Source of the DNA: Hoskinsella mucinilytica
GTDB lineage: Bacteria > Bacillota_I > Bacilli_A > Erysipelotrichales > Erysipelotrichaceae
Assembly (NCBI RefSeq): GCF_045223415.1
Contig: NZ_JBEQZJ010000049.1
Coordinates: 1-26,132, forward strand
Direction of reading: 5' to 3'
Length of the DNA stretch: 26,132 bases
Part shown: in pieces, positions 22,393 to 26,132 of the stretch
How positions within the stretch are numbered: the stretch's first letter is position 1
Layout of the letters: every line of letters begins with the position of its first letter
Program-made: the position numbers and the translations under genes
The notes under the pieces: model-generated
Database searches by the model: none
The model's input: only the letters and a program-made list of their open reading frames with translations
What the model was told of the DNA's origin: nothing

Positions 22393-23350
22393 ACATACTT
22401 AACACAATACTTACTACATAGGATAATAGGATCAATACACCACAGATCCTTACCAAAGGCTTTTTCTTTTTGAAATAAAGTAGTCCAAGTGCACAGAACA
22501 TTGAGAAAATACCAAACAACAACAAATTCAAGACCTGTGGCTCATTGACATAAATTCCACCTTTGATATATAAGACATCCGCAAAGCACAGAATGATAAA
22601 ATTAAATAAGTTACTACCAACAATGTTGCCAAATGAGGCATTAAAATTACCCATACGAACCAAATTCACAGATGCGCTTAATTCTGGAAGGCTGGTTGCG
22701 ATGCCAAGGAAGATTGCTCCCGCTACCGTAGCTCCTAGTTGCAATTCATCTGCCAGTCGATCAGTTACCTGTGTTAATAAAATACTGACGATAACAAGTG
22801 CAATACTAAATAGAGCAAAGCGAATCGCTATTTGTTTCACACTTAAGGATATATAAATTTCATCATCTTCTGTTGTACCAGTATCATCATCTCCCATTGA
22901 TTTGACATTGATGAGATAAACGATCAAGATAGCGATCGACATGATATTTACCTTAAAGAATCCTGCTCCGATTTCGATTGGTTTTAATATTGCAAATAAG
23001 ACCATAACATACATCACGATACCAAAAATCAAGGTATACTTATGTGATTTAGATAAATTCGCATGTTGATAACGATTTGCCGTAAATAGTAAAAGACCAC
23101 CGATCACACATAAATTAAAGATATTGCTTCCTAATACATTTCCTTGTACAAGATCCGGTTGGTCCAGTGCCAATACAGCCGTTAAAGAAGTAAATAATTC
23201 CGGTAATGATGTAACAGCAGCTAACATCACACCCCCGATAAATGCTCCGGATAGATTTGTTTTCTTATCCAAACAATCCACATAATAAGACAATCGTACC
23301 GATAGATATACGACCAGTACGGCCAAAATCAAATATTCAAGATATAACAT
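22391..23350 (-). CDS. CaCA-family cation (Na+/Ca2+) exchanger
   Basis: An integral membrane antiporter of 319 residues, similar in size to YrbG-type exchangers. The two inverted alpha repeats that bind the cations are clear: GVMLAAVTSLPELFTSLTAV with GNVLGSNIFN, and AIFLGIATSLPELSASVNLV with GNIVGSNLFN. An acidic cytoplasmic loop (MGDDDTGTTEDDE, about 152-164) separates the halves and could bind or sense cations. It starts with ATG 23348-23350, three bases after the upstream aminotransferase stop, with AGGGA inside that gene, so it is the second gene of a two-gene operon. Whether the partner ion is Na+, H+ or K+ cannot be seen. Confidence 0.92.
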   Translation of the reverse strand: MLYLEYLILAVLVVYLSVRLSYYVDCLDKKTNLSGAFIGGVMLAAVTSLPELFTSLTAVLALDQPDLVQGNVLGSNIFNLCVIGGLLLFTANRYQHANLSKSHKYTLIFGIVMYVMVLFAILKPIEIGAGFFKVNIMSIAILIVYLINVKSMGDDDTGTTEDDEIYISLSVKQIAIRFALFSIALVIVSILLTQVTDRLADELQLGATVAGAIFLGIATSLPELSASVNLVRMGNFNASFGNIVGSNLFNFIILCFADVLYIKGGIYVNEPQVLNLLLFGIFSMFCALGLLYFKKKKPLVRICGVLILLSYVVSIVLSM

Positions 23351-23353
23351 AAT

Positions 23354-24541
23354 TTAATTCCCTTCCTGAAATTCTTCGCATAAGCGTTCTACACATTCTT
23401 CGATCAAACATCTTGGACATGCAAGATTGATCCTTTCATATCCCTTACCGGCTTCTCCAAATAAATAGCCTTCATCCAAAATCAGGCCTTGCTTCCACAT
23501 TCTTTGTTCCAGTTCTTTTTCATTTTGACAATAATAACGCATATCTACCCATAGTAGATAAGTACCTTCCCGCTGAGTAAGGATGGCATGTGGCAAATGT
23601 TTTTTCAAATAATCTCTCACAAACGCATCATTTGCATCAACATAACGATTTACTTCCTCTAACCAAAGTTCACTATCCTGTTTTGTATAAGCCGCAATGC
23701 ATGCAGCAACCGCAAAGTTGTTAGGACCTTGAATGGATAAACGCTCTCCTACGAATTCTTTCCATTTTCTTTGCCACTTCAAATTGGTTATGATGATATT
23801 GCTGATTTGAAGACCTGCTAAATTAAAGCTCTTACTAGGAGCTGTACATGTCACGATGTGATCGGCATAATCTTTTGCTAGCTTCCATAGTGGTATATGT
23901 CGATAACCTGCTTTGATCAAATCACAATGAATCTCATCACTAATGATCCATTTCCCATATTTTTTAGCTGTATTGACAACTGCCATCAATTCTTCTTCTC
24001 GCCATACACGTCCTACAGGATTATGTGGAGAACAAAGAATCATTCCTTTTACATCATCTCTAGCCAACAAAGTATCTAAATGTTCGATATCCATACGATA
24101 CGCTCCATCCTCTTCTATCAAAGGATTTTCAACTACCTTACGCTTTGTTGCTTCTATCTTTGCTTTGAATGGATAATAAACAGGTGTAGATATCACGATA
24201 CCATCGCCTTCTTCACTCATAATTTCAATCAAATATGCAATGGCCGCAACCACCCCACCTGCATAAAAAATAGAAGAAGGTTCTATCGTCCAATCAAATC
24301 GCTTTTGAAACCATCCACACACCGCTTCTTTATATTCCTTTGAAAAACCTGTATGATAGCCATAAATCTGTTCCTTTACTTTATCTTGTAATGCCTGTTG
24401 AATAGATTGACTACATGGAAAATCCATATCCGCAACCCAAAGAGGCAAAGGCTTTTTATTTCCATCAATCGGAAACGGTTTATCCCACTTGATGCTTCCT
24501 GTATGTTTCCTTTCTATCAATTGATCAAAATCATAATTCAT
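23354..24541 (-). CDS. MalY/PatB-family PLP aminotransferase (probable cystathionine beta-lyase)
   Basis: A cytoplasmic fold-type I pyridoxal-phosphate enzyme of 395 residues. Members such as PatB and MalY split C-S bonds of cystathionine or cysteine, giving pyruvate, ammonia and a thiol. Seen: PLPLWVADMDFP (family N-terminal signature), YGYHTG, SPHNPVGRVW, SDEIHCDL (Asp202) and TAPSKSFNLAGLQ with the PLP lysine Lys237; Arg near NLACPR at the end binds the substrate carboxylate. ATG 24539-24541 has AAGGAG 9 bases upstream. It is the first gene of the operon with the CaCA exchanger. The exact substrate is not decidable by eye. Confidence 0.92.
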   Translation of the reverse strand: MNYDFDQLIERKHTGSIKWDKPFPIDGNKKPLPLWVADMDFPCSQSIQQALQDKVKEQIYGYHTGFSKEYKEAVCGWFQKRFDWTIEPSSIFYAGGVVAAIAYLIEIMSEEGDGIVISTPVYYPFKAKIEATKRKVVENPLIEEDGAYRMDIEHLDTLLARDDVKGMILCSPHNPVGRVWREEELMAVVNTAKKYGKWIISDEIHCDLIKAGYRHIPLWKLAKDYADHIVTCTAPSKSFNLAGLQISNIIITNLKWQRKWKEFVGERLSIQGPNNFAVAACIAAYTKQDSELWLEEVNRYVDANDAFVRDYLKKHLPHAILTQREGTYLLWVDMRYYCQNEKELEQRMWKQGLILDEGYLFGEAGKGYERINLACPRCLIEECVERLCEEFQEGN

Positions 24542-24570
24542 GATCTTACACTCCTTTTTCCAATATTGAT

Positions 24571-24599
24571 ATTATATAACACAGATAGGTAACATTCAA
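24571..24599 (-). promoter_or_regulatory. Promoter of the malY-exchanger operon
   Basis: TTGAAT (24594-24599), a 17-base spacer and a perfect TATAAT (24571-24576) on the minus strand, about 30 bases before the start codon. Confidence 0.85.
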
Positions 24600-24601
24600 A
24601 T

Positions 24602-24654
24602 AAGAAAAAGCACTTCTGATTCGATCCTTGATCAAAATCTTAAAAAGTGCTTTT
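24602..24654 (-). terminator. Intrinsic terminator of the GH4 gene
   Basis: AAAAGCACTT (24645-24654) pairs with AAGTGCTTTT (24606-24615) on the minus strand. The 29-base loop holds a smaller hairpin with the TTGATCAA palindrome, and a T-rich stretch follows. It lies ten bases after the GH4 stop and only a few bases before the next promoter. Confidence 0.75.
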
Positions 24655-24664
24655 CCAATTCCTT

Positions 24665-25990
24665 TTATTTCTTAAAAAATTGTGGCAAATATTCTTTATG
24701 CGCCTCTAATAATTCATCCACTACAATATTTGCTAAAGTATCACTTGGACATAATGGATTCATATTCAAAGCTGTTACAGCTAAATCACGATTTCCTGTT
24801 ACTGCCGCTTCACAAACCAGACGTTCGAAAGTTTTGATTGTTTGAATCGTACCGTTAATTTGTGTTTTTAATTCACCTGTCGCAATAGGTTTTGGACCAT
24901 CTGCTGTGATATAACATGCAACCTCTACGGCACTGTCCGCAGGAAGATTGGTAATGGTACCATTATTTCTAACATCCACATATTGGATATCACCTTTATT
25001 TGTATAAATTGAAGCAATCAAATTACAAGCTGCATCACTATATTTCGCACCACCACGTTGAGCAAGCTGTTGTGGTTTCTCTGCAAGTTCTTCGTTTTTA
25101 TAAATCTCGAATAGTTCTTCCTCAACCTTACTGACAACCTCTCCACGTACCGTTCCTGTTTTAAACTGTTCCAATTCCTCTTCCAATTGTTCCTTTGTAA
25201 AGAAATAATAATTATGATATGGACAAGGAATTGCATGAAGTCCTCGTATAAAGCTTGGAGAATAAGGAAGTGAAACAAAGTTTTTCATGGAAATGGTATC
25301 TTCTGCATCAATATTCGCATAACGCTCTACTACTTCATCAATCACACTGACACCATCCACAAAAGCATCCGTCGCAAAAATATGGTGATTTACACCCTGA
25401 AGTTCCATAGTAACTCGATGTTCTTCCACATCCATGATTTTCGCAATACCTGCGACCATATTCACAGGAACATTACATAAACCGATGACTTTCTTAAAAT
25501 CAGTATAACGTAGTACTGCTTCCGTTACCATACCTGCTGGATTGGTAAAGTTGATCATCCATGCATCCGGACACAATTCTTGCATGTCTTTCACGATATC
25601 CATGATGACCGGGATGGTACGAAATGCTTTAAACATACCTCCGGCACCATTGGTCTCTTGACCGATCATACCATGAGATAATGGAATACGCTCATCTAAT
25701 ACACGAGCCGGTAAACGTCCGATACGCATTTGCGTAGTTACAAAATCTGCGTCCTTCAATGCTTCTCTTCTATCGTATGATAAGATTACCTTCATTGGTA
25801 ATCCGGCTTTCTTTACCATTCGTTGTGCCAAAGCGCCCACGATTTCCAGCTTTTCTCTTCCTTCTTCAATATCTACTAACCATAATTCAGATACCGGTAA
25901 TTCATCATAACGTTTGATGAATCCTTCTACTAATTCAGGAGTATAAGAGGAACCTCCTCCGATCGTCACAATTTTAACACTTTTTTTCAT
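24665..25990 (-). CDS. GH4 6-phospho-glycosidase (probable 6-phospho-beta-glucosidase, LicH/CelF type)
   Basis: A cytoplasmic NAD- and metal-dependent glycosidase of family GH4 (441 aa) that splits phosphorylated disaccharides brought in by a PTS transporter. The N-terminal NAD-binding fold carries KIVTIGGGSSYTPELVEG. NFTNPAGMVTEA, the metal-binding cysteine in GLCNVP (Cys172) and the histidine of GVNHH (about 202) follow. These fit the 6-phospho-beta-glucosidase branch better than the alpha-glucosidase (MalH) branch. The frame is open 19 codons upstream through the promoter; ATG 25988-25990, behind AGGAGG with 6-base spacing, is the start. No PTS gene is visible in the window; one could lie to the right. 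A cre site overlaps the promoter. Confidence 0.92.
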   Translation of the reverse strand: MKKSVKIVTIGGGSSYTPELVEGFIKRYDELPVSELWLVDIEEGREKLEIVGALAQRMVKKAGLPMKVILSYDRREALKDADFVTTQMRIGRLPARVLDERIPLSHGMIGQETNGAGGMFKAFRTIPVIMDIVKDMQELCPDAWMINFTNPAGMVTEAVLRYTDFKKVIGLCNVPVNMVAGIAKIMDVEEHRVTMELQGVNHHIFATDAFVDGVSVIDEVVERYANIDAEDTISMKNFVSLPYSPSFIRGLHAIPCPYHNYYFFTKEQLEEELEQFKTGTVRGEVVSKVEEELFEIYKNEELAEKPQQLAQRGGAKYSDAACNLIASIYTNKGDIQYVDVRNNGTITNLPADSAVEVACYITADGPKPIATGELKTQINGTIQTIKTFERLVCEAAVTGNRDLAVTALNMNPLCPSDTLANIVVDELLEAHKEYLPQFFKK

Positions 25991-26026
25991 TTTCTGCCTC
26001 CTATGGTCTATACCACACACTCTTTC

Positions 26027-26055
26027 ATTATAACCGCTTCCATTCAAAAAATCAA
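26027..26055 (-). promoter_or_regulatory. GH4 gene promoter
   Basis: TTGATT (26050-26055), a 17-base spacer and a perfect TATAAT (26027-26032) on the minus strand, about 37 bases before the start codon. Confidence 0.85.
26029..26043 (-). promoter_or_regulatory. Probable CcpA catabolite-responsive element (cre)
   Basis: ATGGAAGCGGTTATA on the minus strand fits the cre consensus WTGNAANCGNWNNCW with a single mismatch (T for the C). It overlaps the -10 and the adjacent spacer, where CcpA binding would block the promoter when glucose is present. Confidence 0.55.
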
Positions 26056-26132
26056 CTGGAATGATAAGGGTTTCAAGATTCCTTTTTCAAAGCGTGTGTT
26101 TCCTCCGGTGCAGTGCTTCATGCATGAGCAAA

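Noticed and set aside
19009..24640. Shared 14-base string ATCCTTGATCAAAA at about 19010 and 24624
   Set aside because: One copy is the coding end of the FMN-binding gene and the other is a terminator loop. The core TTGATCAA palindrome is common in this AT-rich sequence, so it is not treated as a repeat family.
26056..26132. Possible coding or terminator sequence at the right edge
   Set aside because: Too short to judge; no hairpin or frame with support was found.

Overview
The window reads as chromosomal core DNA from a low-GC Bacillota bacterium. The PolC-type replicase, Spx, a tryptophan T-box and a Bacillus-like division/cell-wall gene order support this. The Cys-rich Spx tail, the mixture of accessory genes and the compact layout suggest the Erysipelotrichia, but that placement is inference. 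No rRNA, tRNA, CRISPR array, insertion sequence or prophage is visible. Almost every gene lies on the minus strand; trpS is the only plus-strand gene.

Layout, left to right. (1) 1-130 holds a very strong leftward promoter backed by four phased A-tracts, whose gene lies outside the window. (2) spx (minus) and T-box-trpS (plus) are divergent. (3) trpS converges on uppP at a shared bidirectional terminator. (4) 2.8-12.8 kb is the dcw cluster. In transcription order it is mraZ, rsmH, ftsL, a pbpB-like class B PBP with two PASTA domains, then a 400-bp gap with an intrinsic terminator, then a spoVD-like class B PBP with one PASTA domain, murE, mraY and murD. This is the Bacillus order, but it ends after murD and passes to uppP, with no ftsW/spoVE or murG. 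(5) clcA (ClC transporter with a C-terminal RCK/TrkA-C domain) lies directly behind polC. (6) A three-gene, translationally coupled operon encodes a TetR regulator, a flavodoxin-like protein and a membrane-anchored FMN-binding protein, behind a consensus promoter whose start site is covered by a 33-bp palindrome. (7) popT (DUF368, undecaprenyl-phosphate translocase family) and a MerR/BmrR-like regulator follow. (8) A MalY/PatB aminotransferase and a CaCA cation exchanger form a two-gene operon. (9) A GH4 6-phospho-glycosidase gene has a promoter overlapped by a probable CcpA cre site.

Functional links: murE, mraY and murD make and mount the peptidoglycan precursor, the two PBPs cross-link it, and uppP and popT recycle the undecaprenyl carrier. 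A MraZ box overlaps the mraZ ribosome-binding site and suggests feedback on the first half of the cluster. The terminator in the PBP gap splits the cluster into two transcription units. A recurrent feature is that intrinsic terminators abut or include the stop codons of the upstream genes (spx, clcA, popT, the CaCA exchanger gene).

The least explained parts are the TetR-flavodoxin-FMN operon and the roughly 300-nt tract between the two PBP genes. All functional calls rest on motif recognition by eye; no database search was run. The last 77 bases (26056-26132) hold nothing I can assign.
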